From contig CAJTVD010000014.1 in NCBI GenBank assembly GCA_910579495.1, positions 1 to 57,984 on the forward strand: a stretch of DNA of 57,984 bases. The letters are read 5' to 3'. Source of the DNA: an uncultured Lachnospiraceae bacterium. Lineage in GTDB: Bacteria > Bacillota > Clostridia > Lachnospirales > Lachnospiraceae. The notes under the pieces are model-generated. The model searched no databases and had not been told where the DNA came from. It was given only the letters and a program-made list of their open reading frames with translations. This document shows, in pieces, positions 51,155 to 57,984 of this stretch (positions within the stretch are counted from its first letter, which is position 1; each line of letters starts with the position of its first letter). A program made the position numbers and the translations under genes.

Positions 51155-52993
51155 CTATCCTTCCCGCACACATTGTAAAAATCTTTCCCCGTATTTTTCA
51201 AACTTATATTCCCCCACTCCCGATACCTTTAGCATCTCAGCCTTGGTTTTCGGTTTCACACTGCACATATGGGTGAGGGTTTTGTCTGAAAAAACAATAT
51301 AAGGGGGCACCTTTTCCACCCTGGCAATTTCCAGCCTGAGCTGGCGGAGCTTTTCAAATAATACCCCATCCCCTTCCGAAAGCATCCCCTGCAGCCCTGG
51401 GCCGCTTTCTCTTTTCCTTCCCCCGCCGGTTTTGGCCGGGCGTTCCTGCTCTTTCGCCATTTTCATGGTAATCTGCACTTCCTGGCCGGAAACCAGGGCA
51501 GACTTTTCCGTCAGCCTTACCACTGCATATTCATCATTTGTCACCATAAGATATTCGTTGAGCAGCAGAAAATTTACAATCTGGCGCAGTTTATGTACCG
51601 GGACTTTGGCAAGGGTCCCATAAAAGGGGTTTTCATTCATCCGGTAATTCCGTATCTTCGCCGTGTCCGCCCCATGGAGGGTATCTATAACCACATTGGT
51701 CCCATACCGCTGATGGCTGCTTTCCACACACCCAATAATGGCTTTTGCGCTCTCGGTCACATCCACATTTTCAAACTGGCTTAAACAGTTGGAACAGTTC
51801 CCACAATAATTTCCCCCGTACTCCCCAAAGTACCGGAGAATATAATCCCGCAGGCATTCGTTGGTAAAGCAGTAAAAGGCCATTTTCCGCAGCCGCTCCC
51901 TGTCCCTCTCCATGACGGTTTTCCTGGCCATAGGGTCAAGCTCTAGGTTTTCCTGGTTATTTTCAATGAAAAACTGATTGGTAACAACATCCTGCCCGCT
52001 GTAGAGCAAAATGCACTCCCCGGGCTGGCCGTCCCGCCCTGCCCTTCCTGCCTCCTGATAGTAGGCCTCAAGATTTTTGGGCATACCATAATGGAGTACA
52101 AACCTCACGTTGGATTTGTCGATTCCCATGCCGAAAGCATTGGTTGCCACCATCAAAGGCTTTTTGTCGTAAATAAAATCCTCCTGGTTGCTTTTCCGCT
52201 CTTCATCCCCAAGCCCTGCATGGTATCTGGCCACGGGAAACCCCTCCCCTTTCAGCTTTTCCCAGACCTCCTCCACTGTTTTTCTGGTAAGGCAGTAAAT
52301 GATCCCGCTGTCCCCCGGATGGCATTCCAGATAATTCTTTATAGCCCCATACCTGTCCTTAGGGGCCATCACGCCAAAGTAAAGGTTTTTCCGGTCAAAG
52401 CCCGTGGTAACCAGGGCTGGGTCCTGAAGCAGGAGAATATCAATGATATCCTCCTTTACCTCTTTCGTGGCCGTGGCGGTAAAGGCCGCCACCACCGGGC
52501 GGCACGCCAGCCTTTGTATAAAATCCACAATCTTTAAATAGCTGGGGCGGAAGTCCTGCCCCCACTGGGAAACACAGTGGGCTTCGTCCACCGCCACCAT
52601 GGAAATTGTGGCATTTAAGGCAAAATCCAGGAAATCCGGCGTCACCAGCCGCTCAGGGGCTACATATATAATCGGGTAGCGCCCTTCCCTGGCATAGGAT
52701 AATGCCTTTCTGTACTGCCCGGGCGTCAGGGAACTGTTTAAATAAGCCGCATGGACGCCTGCCTGGTTGAGCCCCTCCACCTGATCCTTCATAAGGGAGA
52801 TTAACGGCGAAACCACCAGCGTAATCCCCTCCATCATCAGCGCCGGGACCTGGTAGCAGATGGATTTGCCCGCCCCGGTGGGCATAATGCCGAGCACATC
52901 CCTGCCCTTTAAAATACTGTCAATTAAATACTCCTGCCCCTCACGGAAAGCATCATATCCGAAATATTGTTTTAATATCTGTTGTCTGTCCAA
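51155..52993 (-). CDS. recQ: ATP-dependent DNA helicase RecQ
   Basis: About 612 residues. Helicase motif I TGAGKSICYQVPAL, DEAH box (VDEAHCVSQWG), motif VI QEAGRAGRDGQPG, the RQC zinc site (CLRDYILRYFG, CGNCSNC) and a C-terminal HRDC domain (KVSGVGEYKFEKYGERFL) give the standard RecQ layout. It unwinds recombination intermediates 3' to 5'. TTG at 52993 is preferred: AAGGAT lies upstream and the longer TTG start at 53047 would overlap the Dabb gene. No ATG is available near the start. Confidence 0.94.
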   Translation of the reverse strand: MDRQQILKQYFGYDAFREGQEYLIDSILKGRDVLGIMPTGAGKSICYQVPALMMEGITLVVSPLISLMKDQVEGLNQAGVHAAYLNSSLTPGQYRKALSYAREGRYPIIYVAPERLVTPDFLDFALNATISMVAVDEAHCVSQWGQDFRPSYLKIVDFIQRLACRPVVAAFTATATKEVKEDIIDILLLQDPALVTTGFDRKNLYFGVMAPKDRYGAIKNYLECHPGDSGIIYCLTRKTVEEVWEKLKGEGFPVARYHAGLGDEERKSNQEDFIYDKKPLMVATNAFGMGIDKSNVRFVLHYGMPKNLEAYYQEAGRAGRDGQPGECILLYSGQDVVTNQFFIENNQENLELDPMARKTVMERDRERLRKMAFYCFTNECLRDYILRYFGEYGGNYCGNCSNCLSQFENVDVTESAKAIIGCVESSHQRYGTNVVIDTLHGADTAKIRNYRMNENPFYGTLAKVPVHKLRQIVNFLLLNEYLMVTNDEYAVVRLTEKSALVSGQEVQITMKMAKEQERPAKTGGGRKRESGPGLQGMLSEGDGVLFEKLRQLRLEIARVEKVPPYIVFSDKTLTHMCSVKPKTKAEMLKVSGVGEYKFEKYGERFLQCVREG

Positions 52994-53015
52994 TTTTTTA
53001 TCCTTATTCCACAGT

Positions 53016-53306
53016 TCAGAATTCGTAGTCAATACAGGCCCTGCCAACTCTCACAGAGCTTACGTACTCCCCAAAGGCAACGTGCTGGGGTGATTTCTGG
53101 TATACCTCCAGGGTCTTTACAGAATCAAAATCAAAGATCAGCGCAACATGGTAATTGGACGCCGGGGTCTCTTCCGCATTTCTCACAACGTCAAATTTTT
53201 TTATTTCAGGTATTTCTCTTAACATTTCTGCTTTCTCAAAAAATTCTTTAATATTTCCCTCTTTGTTTTCTTCTTTTAATGTAAACATACATATATGCCT
53301 TACCAT
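53016..53306 (-). CDS. Dabb (stress-responsive alpha/beta barrel) domain protein
   Basis: A 96-residue ferredoxin-like barrel protein: VRHICMFTLKEENKEGN at the start, SNYHVALIFDFDSVKTLEVY and SPQHVAFGEYV near the end match the Dabb family. These form dimers and have varied roles; none is assigned here. ATG at 53306 follows GGAGAAGAGG. First gene of a likely operon with recQ and the transglutaminase-like gene. Confidence 0.87.
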   Translation of the reverse strand: MVRHICMFTLKEENKEGNIKEFFEKAEMLREIPEIKKFDVVRNAEETPASNYHVALIFDFDSVKTLEVYQKSPQHVAFGEYVSSVRVGRACIDYEF

Positions 53307-53356
53307 TTCCTCTTCTCCTTCAATTTTGCTTTGTTGTATCTGCCGTTTTCTCAATA

Positions 53357-53385
53357 ATTATAATCTGTTTTCAACAGAAACACAA
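53357..53385 (-). promoter_or_regulatory. Sigma-A promoter of the Dabb-recQ operon
   Basis: On the minus strand TTGTGT (53385-53380) and TATAAT (53362-53357) are 17 bp apart, about 50 bp before the Dabb start. Confidence 0.65.
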
Positions 53386-53445
53386 TTCTGAAAAGAGAAA
53401 TCCCCATCCAAATTTGTGTTTTATTAACCCCCATCCTATAATCAT

Positions 53446-53718
53446 TTAATAACTCTTCACTTGTTTTATTTGATTTCTTTGATATTGTCTTTGCATCGAA
53501 TCTATTGCCATCAGATCCTTCGCTAGATTGCTTACTTTTTCTTCCCAACATTTTTTTGATGTATATCCCTTTTCCCGTGAAAGCTTGTATATATAATAAA
53601 TCAGATTATCTTTTACCAAGTTATATGCCACTATTTCGACATAGCTCTTCAAAGTATCTTTAATACTTTTTTCAATTTCAGACTCACTTATCTCTTCTAT
53701 CTCTAAATGATTTAGCAA
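53446..53718 (-). CDS. Hypothetical 90-residue helical protein in the element remnant
   Basis: A TTG-initiated frame after a GTAGGGG sequence. The protein is highly charged and helical (SESEIEKSIKDTLKSYVEIV, YIYKLSREKGYTSKKCWEE). I recognise no family. Codon use is AT-rich, unlike the recQ operon. It may be a real element gene or a remnant. Confidence 0.4.
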   Translation of the reverse strand: MLNHLEIEEISESEIEKSIKDTLKSYVEIVAYNLVKDNLIYYIYKLSREKGYTSKKCWEEKVSNLAKDLMAIDSMQRQYQRNQIKQVKSY

Positions 53719-53728
53719 CCCCTACAGC

Positions 53729-53950
53729 CTATCTTATATTTAACACATAAAATTCTATCACTTTCTCATTAAACGAACTTACTGCCTGCGCTATATGGAG
53801 TGCTATCACATTCCATGCCATATTCTCGCCGTCCATGGTCTTGGCCACCAATGCATTCCGGTAAACATTCCATAGATCATTAAATGCCTGGATCATTTCC
53901 TCGCATCCTGCATAATCGGCATCATCCCTTTCCTGCCATATTACTCATAG
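53729..53950 (-). pseudogene. 5'-truncated relic of an unidentified gene
   Basis: Read on the minus strand, a frame with natural-looking protein composition (DLWNVYRNALVAKTMDGENM, AWNVIALHIAQAVSSFNEKV) ends at a TAG at 53731-53729. No start codon with a binding site is visible; the frame closes upstream at about 53950. It is probably the 3' part of a gene whose front has been lost. Family unknown. Confidence 0.4.
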
Positions 53951-53959
53951 GTAATATAA

Positions 53960-53990
53960 AAATACCCAACTGTCCACCAGCTAGGTATTT
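53960..53990 (-). terminator. Hairpin with T-run in the element remnant
   Basis: AAATACC (53960-53966) pairs with GGTATTT (53984-53990). On the minus strand the stem runs into TTTTTATATT. It would stop transcription leaving the toxin region leftwards. Confidence 0.55.
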
Positions 53991-54093
53991 CTAAAAATGT
54001 ATCGGGGAGAAGCATTCCTTCTTTCAGCCTATACTATACCACAGAATAAGTGTGTACTTCTATGTACTCTTTAAAATCTTTCTATTTTAGTTC

Positions 54094-54122
54094 TTGAATG
54101 AAACCTCCGGATGTGCTATATT
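54094..54122 (+). promoter_or_regulatory. Promoter of the putative antitoxin antisense RNA
   Basis: TTGAAT (54094-54099) and TATATT (54117-54122) are exactly 17 bp apart. No plus-strand reading frame follows; a terminator hairpin lies about 60-90 bases downstream. Confidence 0.65.
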
Positions 54123-54128
54123 ATAAAC

Positions 54129-54230
54129 ATAAAAGGAAGCAGCCGCCCACAAAGTGGTTGGCCTCCCAGATTGCTTATGCTATAAGCCTACCTGTACCGG
54201 CCAAGTAACAAGGTAGGCTTATTTATTTTC
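54129..54230 (+). ncRNA. Putative type I antitoxin RNA (RatA-like arrangement)
   Basis: A transcript from the promoter at 54094-54122 would begin near 54129 and end after the hairpin at 54182-54222 and its T-rich tail. Its 3' part is complementary to the 3' end of the toxin mRNA, including the toxin stop codon. This convergent, 3'-overlapping layout is that of TxpA/RatA. Ends are predicted from sequence only. Confidence 0.55.
54182..54222. terminator. Shared terminator of the toxin mRNA and antisense RNA
   Basis: ATAAGCCTACC is exactly complementary to GGTAGGCTTAT (11-bp stem). A T-rich tail (TTATTTTC) follows on the plus strand. The stem lies directly after the toxin stop codon on the minus strand. 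Confidence 0.75.
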
Positions 54231-54315
54231 GCTTGTTGTTCCTATCTATGTAGGCAAGCAGTGTAATTAAAAATGTTGCAAACAGAATTAAATCCTGAAA
54301 GGTAAACATCTCCAT
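54223..54315 (-). CDS. Holin-like type I toxin peptide, 30 residues
   Basis: ATG at 54315 to TAA at 54223. The peptide starts MEMFTFQDLILFATFLITLL and ends in AYIDRNNKRK: one membrane segment and a basic, asparagine-rich tail, the pattern of putative holin-like toxins of Firmicutes type I systems. GGGAGG precedes the ATG. The leader can fold so that CCTCCCT pairs with AGGGAGG of the binding site, which would hold back translation. Convergent antisense RNA is predicted. No toxicity has been shown here. Confidence 0.7.
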   Translation of the reverse strand: MEMFTFQDLILFATFLITLLAYIDRNNKRK

Positions 54316-54391
54316 CCACACCACCTCCCTTCCCTTTCAAGCCAGGGAGGCTTACCACCTTGTAACACGTTGCCTCCATGGCTATCATAAA

Positions 54392-54808
54392 TCAGTCTAT
54401 TTGAAAATTCTTTAATGCCCTTGCATGAATTTTATGTATCCACTTCCAGCTAAACTCCATTTTTACACAAATATCCTCCCATTTCATCAGCTTTATGTAC
54501 CTATACATCAGGACATCTTTTTCATCTTCATCAGAAAGCTGCTCAATCCGGCCTGTGATTTCCCTGCACTTGTTAATCCTCAAATACCGGCACCGCATAT
54601 ACCGCTTCTCTTCTTGGTCTAACAGGGCTGCATAACCAGATAAATCTGTACGGTTTGAAGCGTGGGGCATTCCATCACTGAATACAGCAGGAAGTATCCT
54701 GTTCAAACGCATTTCCTGGATCTTAAGCTCACTGCGCTCCATTTGACGGACTGCTTTTTCATAACCCCTTAAATATTCTTTTTTCTGTTCGTTTTCTGTA
54801 AATTCCAA
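54392..54808 (-). CDS. DUF1492-like phage/element transcriptional regulator
   Basis: A 138-residue protein with an N-terminal helical half, the conserved SDGMPHASNRTDLSGYAALL segment, and a C-terminal sigma-region-4-like helix-turn-helix (LMYRYIKLMKWEDICVKMEF, WKWIHKIHARALKNF). This matches DUF1492/ArpU-like regulators of late gene expression in prophages and conjugative elements. TTG at 54808 is chosen because AGGAGG lies 8 bases upstream; the longer ATG start would place that site inside the gene. Confidence 0.75.
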   Translation of the reverse strand: MEFTENEQKKEYLRGYEKAVRQMERSELKIQEMRLNRILPAVFSDGMPHASNRTDLSGYAALLDQEEKRYMRCRYLRINKCREITGRIEQLSDEDEKDVLMYRYIKLMKWEDICVKMEFSWKWIHKIHARALKNFQID

Positions 54809-54861
54809 TTGGACACCTCCTGCCCTTCCATTAATCATTTTATGCCTGCTGCCTCATGCTG

Positions 54862-54986
54862 CTATTTCACGTCCTGCCCAGCCTCCATGCAATCTGTCTC
54901 CCTTAATAATTCCTTAAGCGTGATGGCGGTACGGTTACTTTGGCCGGTGATGTACCGCCTGTCTATTTGTCCCACACCTGCTGCCA
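54862..54986 (-). pseudogene. Short relic frame upstream of the DUF1492-like gene
   Basis: On the minus strand a 41-codon stretch (QIDRRYITGQSNRTAITLKE, LLRETDCMEAGQDVK) ends at a TAG at 54864-54862. It begins after an in-frame TAG, with only a TTG as a possible start. Composition looks protein-like. It may be a tiny element gene or the end of a broken one. Confidence 0.35.
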
Positions 54987-54990
54987 ATAG

Positions 54991-55359
54991 CAGCTATTTT
55001 TCTTCAGGCCCTTCAATGCTATTGAAAATATAACAGCTGACTGGAATTATAATGCCCTGCAAAAGGCAAAAGATTACCAAACTACAATGAATATGTCGCC
55101 AGATGCAATACATGACCAGCTTGTATCAGAGTATGGGGAACGTTTTTCACTGGAAGAAGCCAATTATGCGGTTGACAACATTACAACTAACAATAATACA
55201 GGAAACGAATCCGTACTATACACCGTGCCAGTTGAACAGGGCAATTCAAGCAGTAACTATATAGCAAGTAATCCGGTTCAGGATACGGTTGCGCAAATCA
55301 CTTCCGAAAATGACTTTAATACCTATGACGAACCATGCAGCAAGTGCATCAGATATTGA
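54991..55359 (+). pseudogene. Ltp-family lipoprotein fragment
   Basis: The frame is open from 54991, after a TAG, and carries WNYNALQKAKDYQTTMNMSP and YGERFSLEEANYAVDNI, the repeat of Ltp-family surface lipoproteins (ALxxAxxY...LxxQLxSEYGExFxxEEAxYAV). The N-terminal signal and lipobox are missing, and the frame then runs through a low-complexity Asn/Ser region to a stop at 55359. The ATG at 55087 has no binding site. Ltp proteins block phage DNA injection in some prophages; this copy looks truncated. Confidence 0.6.
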
Positions 55360-55573
55360 TTTCCCTGCCCCACGTACCATGACAGCATAATATATTTAAC
55401 CGGGCAGCCGGAGGACGTGCTCATCTGTGCAAGATTGTACATATGAGGAATAAGCTTAAAGTATAATGGAGAAAATAAGAAATTTAATACATACCATTTT
55501 AATTTATTTTGTAAATATTATGGTATAAAAGAAAATCCCAAACTATGTTACCAATATTAATTGACGCATACAT

Positions 55574-56241
55574 ATGGCTACAGCAAAGAAACTGCCGTCA
55601 GGTTCGTGGAGATGTCAGGTGTATGATTATACTGATGCAAACGGAAAACGGCATTACAAATCATTTACGTCTTACAATCCTACAGCAAAAGGGAAGCGTG
55701 AAGCAAAACGAATGGCGGCGGATTATGCTTATGAGAAGGAAAACCGCTCCCACTGCTCTATGACTTTTGGTGAAGCAATTGAAGAAATTACCCAGGAGCG
55801 CATACAGGAGCTGATAAATGCAAAGCCAAAAGACAGATCCCCAAAAACTGTAAGGAATATCCATGGGATCATATCGTCGGTGTTAAAAATATATCGCCCA
55901 GAAATGGCGCTTTAATACCACTTTGCCGCAAAAAGTACCGCCAAAGCTTTACATCCCCACTGATGAAGACATACAGACGCTTTTAGGATATGTAGATAAT
56001 GATTATATGATGATTGCCGTTTTACTTGCGGCATTCGGCCCATTACGTCGGTCTGAAATATGTGGGCTGGAAGCTTCAGACTTTAATGGAAACATTGCAC
56101 ATGCAACGCGGAGGATGGGGGGCTGACACAGTATTAAAACAGGTGTATAGGCACGCATTATCTGATAAAGCAGAAGAAATGAACAGCGTTGCGGATGAAT
56201 ATTTTTCCAAGCTATGCAACACGAAATGCAACACAAAATAA
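55574..56241 (+). pseudogene. Tyrosine recombinase (integrase) pseudogene
   Basis: The parts of a Tn916/phage-type integrase are spread over several frames. 55574-55915 gives the arm-binding N-terminal domain (WRCQVYDYTDANGKRHYKSF), but jumps from GEAIEEI to TQERIQELI, lacking about 40 residues. One extra T near 55912 (CGCTTTAATACC) shifts the frame; the core domain start resumes at 55923 (PTDEDIQTLLGY, LAAFGPLRRSEICGLEA). A large deletion removes the middle of the catalytic domain, and the last part (VYRHALSDKAEEM, containing the region of the nucleophile Tyr) follows in another frame to TAA at 56241. It cannot be active. Confidence 0.88.
56214..56237 (+). repeat. Tandem 12-bp repeat at the integrase 3' end
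   Basis: ATGCAACACGAA (56214-56225) is followed by ATGCAACACAAA (56226-56237), encoding CNTKCNTK at the end of the recombinase. The location next to the tRNA 3' end suits recombinase arm-type sites. Confidence 0.7.
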
Positions 56242-56270
56242 AAAGAACGCCTATTTAAAGCGTTCTTTTT
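56240..56270. terminator. Bidirectional terminator between integrase remnant and tRNA-Leu
   Basis: AAAAAGAACGC is exactly complementary to GCGTTCTTTTT around a 9-base loop, with A- and T-runs built into the stem, so it works in either direction. Confidence 0.85.
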
Positions 56271-56271
56271 A

Positions 56272-56351
56272 TGCGGATAACAGGACTCGAACCTGCACGG
56301 TCTCCCAATGGCACCTAAAACCATCGCGTCTGCCAATTCCGCCATATCCGC
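56272..56351 (-). tRNA. tRNA-Leu, anticodon UAG
   Basis: On the minus strand the sequence begins GCGGATATGGCGGAATTGGC and ends TTATCCGCA, closing a 7-bp acceptor stem. The anticodon stem ATGGT/GCCAT encloses TTTAGGT (anticodon TAG), the variable arm is long (class II), and GCAGGTTCGAGTCCTGT is the T arm. CCA is not encoded. The 3' end abuts the remnant element, as expected of an integration site. Confidence 0.93.
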
Positions 56352-56421
56352 CTGTCTTCACATAAAATGGCAGAAACCAATCCCTTCCCCACCTTATGCC
56401 AAAAACATTTCTGACTGAATT

Positions 56422-56450
56422 ATCTTAACATCCGCCAACACCCCTGTCAA
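56422..56450 (-). promoter_or_regulatory. Promoter of tRNA-Leu
   Basis: On the minus strand perfect TTGACA (56450-56445), 17 bp spacer and TAAGAT (56427-56422), about 70 bp before the tRNA 5' end. Confidence 0.75.
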
Positions 56451-56488
56451 CTGAAATTTACCAGCAGGTGCTAAAAACACGCTAAAGG

Positions 56489-57730
56489 TTACTGCTCCAT
56501 CACGCTCCACTGCAGTTTTGCCCTTATAATACGCCTTACAGACTGGTCAATCCGCTCCTGGCTTATTTTCCCTTCTAAAACAGCCCCCAGGACACCTTCT
56601 GCCGCCTGGTGGAAATCCTGAGGCATCAAAAGCAGGTCCGCCCCTGCCTCCAGCGCCCCCACAGCCGCCTCCGCAGAGGTATAGTTTTTCGTGATTGCCC
56701 CCATGTTTAAAGCATCCGTCACAATAAGCCCCTCATACCCCAGATCTCCCCTGAGCACCTCCGTAAGCATCTGCCGTGACATAGTGCATGGGGTGTTATC
56801 CCCTGTCACTCCCGGCAGGGAAATATGCGCCGCCATCACAGCATCCACGCCCCTTTCCCCTGCCGCCATGAAGGGCTTTAATTCCCGCTCCAGTAATTCC
56901 CCATAACTTTTGTCCGTATAGGCAAAACCCTCATGGGTATCCCCGCTGGCCGCACCGTGTCCAGGAAAATGCTTAAAGGTACTGAGCACTCCCTGGCTGT
57001 GAAGCCCCTCCGATACCGCCGCTGCCATCTGGGTAACCCTTTCCGGATCATCCCCAAAAGACCTGTCACCAATAACCTGGCCCTTCCCATTGTCCAGTAC
57101 ATCCGCATCCGGCGCAAAGTCCAGGTTAAAGCCTAGCCGCGCCAAATAGCTTCCTATGGTTTTTCCTGCTTCAAAGGCCTCTTCCACGCTCTTTATGTCC
57201 CTCATGCTCCCAACAGCGTCCACGCCAAAAGCTTTGTTGCCCCCAATCCTTGCCACCCTTCCCCCTTCCTCGTCAATACAGGTAAACAAAGGAAGCCCTT
57301 CTATCTGCCAGGAATACGCCATTACGCCCTGGAGCATTTCTGCGGCCTGGCTGGGATTTACCAGGTTTTTGGAAAAATAAACCAGGCCTCCCACCGGATA
57401 TTGTTCCAGGCTTTTCCTGGTGCCCTCATCCGCTGTTGTAACAAAGGGGCTTCCGGTTAATGCTTCCGGGGTGATAATAAAAAGCTGGTACACCTTTTCC
57501 TCCAGGGCCATCCCCTCCAGAATCCTCTCCGTCTCCTGGGCCAGGCCTGCTTCCGTATATATATTGTGCGGCCTTCCCCCCGGACCTGCATCTGTATCCA
57601 GCCCTGCCGCCAGGCAAAAACGGGGGGCAAAGCTCCCTGAACACCATACTGCCGCCAGCAAAACTGCCAGCCACAAAATACGCAGGAACCGGATCCACCC
57701 CACCCCTGTTTTTTCTTCTTTCTGAAACAT
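56489..57730 (-). CDS. GH3 beta-N-acetylhexosaminidase-type enzyme, exported
   Basis: A 413-residue GH3 protein with an N-terminal signal peptide or anchor (LRILWLAVLLAAVWC) and one (beta/alpha)8 domain. KHFPGHGAASGDTHEG holds the His-Asp acid/base pair specific to NagZ-type GH3 N-acetylglucosaminidases, and VTDALNMGA the nucleophile Asp. It should release N-acetylglucosamine from cell-wall or glycan fragments outside the cell. GGGAGGGCAGG precedes the ATG. Confidence 0.92.
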   Translation of the reverse strand: MFQKEEKTGVGWIRFLRILWLAVLLAAVWCSGSFAPRFCLAAGLDTDAGPGGRPHNIYTEAGLAQETERILEGMALEEKVYQLFIITPEALTGSPFVTTADEGTRKSLEQYPVGGLVYFSKNLVNPSQAAEMLQGVMAYSWQIEGLPLFTCIDEEGGRVARIGGNKAFGVDAVGSMRDIKSVEEAFEAGKTIGSYLARLGFNLDFAPDADVLDNGKGQVIGDRSFGDDPERVTQMAAAVSEGLHSQGVLSTFKHFPGHGAASGDTHEGFAYTDKSYGELLERELKPFMAAGERGVDAVMAAHISLPGVTGDNTPCTMSRQMLTEVLRGDLGYEGLIVTDALNMGAITKNYTSAEAAVGALEAGADLLLMPQDFHQAAEGVLGAVLEGKISQERIDQSVRRIIRAKLQWSVMEQ

Positions 57731-57895
57731 ACGCCTGCCCTCCCGGTATCCTTAAACCTTCCCTGCAAATACCTCTAGTGAATGGTAATCTCATCTGCCT
57801 TTTCCTATACAATGAGTTTATCATATCTCCCTGCCCTTTACAATCCTGCGGTAAATGTATTTGCCCGGGCATACCCTGTATGGAATATGGCAGCC

Positions 57896-57984
57896 CAAAT
57901 TGACATATGCTAATTGCAATCTAAATTTGCATATGCTAATTGCAATCTAAATTTGCATATGCTAATTGCAATCTAAATTTGCAT
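57896..57984. repeat. 26-bp tandem repeat running off the right edge
   Basis: The unit ATATGCTAATTGCAATCTAA plus ATTTGC recurs with a 26-bp period (C of CATATGC at 57904, 57930, 57956, and again at 57982 where the window ends). The first unit has GACAT in place of TGCAT. Each unit holds three palindromes: GCATATGC, ATTGCAAT and AAATTT. It lies upstream of the GH3 gene; its right boundary is not visible. The remaining 57731-57895 holds no recognisable gene. Confidence 0.92.

Noticed and set aside
53351..53551. 66-codon minus-strand frame overlapping the Dabb promoter
   Set aside because: It overlaps the better 90-codon frame and the promoter region and shows no protein-like conservation that I can recognise.
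57896..57984. CRISPR array
   Set aside because: The 26-bp units follow each other with no spacers between them, and no cas gene is present.

Overview
The window looks like chromosomal DNA of a spore-forming anaerobe of the Lachnospiraceae (Clostridia). The evidence is moderate-to-high GC, AGGAGG-type ribosome binding sites, a spoVAE gene, AddAB instead of RecBCD, the GatCAB amidotransferase, the DapL branch of lysine/peptidoglycan synthesis, an ECF vitamin-type transporter, and glycosidases typical of gut glycan degraders. This is inference from gene content; no 16S gene is present.

Left edge (1-2640): an AT-rich accessory block carrying two GNAT acetyltransferases (the first cut by the window edge), an XRE regulator and a zinc-ribbon/HEPN protein. 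It ends at the 3' end of guaA, a known integration hotspot. guaA itself (2644-3936) encodes a GMP synthase whose glutaminase domain has lost its catalytic core. Next comes a NUDIX gene broken by one in-frame amber codon.

Core region (4.6-35 kb, mostly minus strand): a YdcF-family membrane protein, pepT, an HD protein, a phosphotransferase-like protein, ilvE, an ECF transporter (S, fused A-A', T), addA and addB separated by an opposite-strand degV, a HAD phosphatase with an Xaa-Pro aminopeptidase, a solitary spoVAE, a MntP-like pump, an MBL-fold hydrolase with a GH31 glucosidase, a DMT exporter with shikimate kinase, ridA, a GH29/GH125 glycan-trimming pair with a small unknown protein, and a polar amino-acid ABC transporter.

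Core region (35-53 kb): gatC-gatA-gatB, where a tandem array of about 108-bp hairpin-forming units sits between gatC and gatA; nagB; a chemoreceptor; mtnA preceded by an unlisted 59-aa membrane ORF; an AlkD-like protein; a DUF4317-like protein; a sigma/anti-sigma-like pair; dapF-dapL; and a Dabb-recQ-transglutaminase operon.

Right part (53.4-56.27 kb): the eroded remains of an integrated element lying against the 3' end of a tRNA-Leu(UAG) gene. It holds fragments of phage-type genes, a DUF1492-like regulator, an Ltp lipoprotein fragment, a tyrosine-recombinase pseudogene, and an apparently intact type I toxin-antitoxin module (30-aa holin-like peptide with a convergent antisense RNA). The window closes with a GH3 beta-N-acetylhexosaminidase and a 26-bp tandem repeat running off the right edge.

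The strongest leads for new biology are the glutaminase-less GuaA, the gatC-gatA repeat array, the type I toxin module, the HEPN/zinc-ribbon protein beside the guaA integration site, and a 19-bp identical leader shared by ridA and dapL and partly by the gatA repeat.
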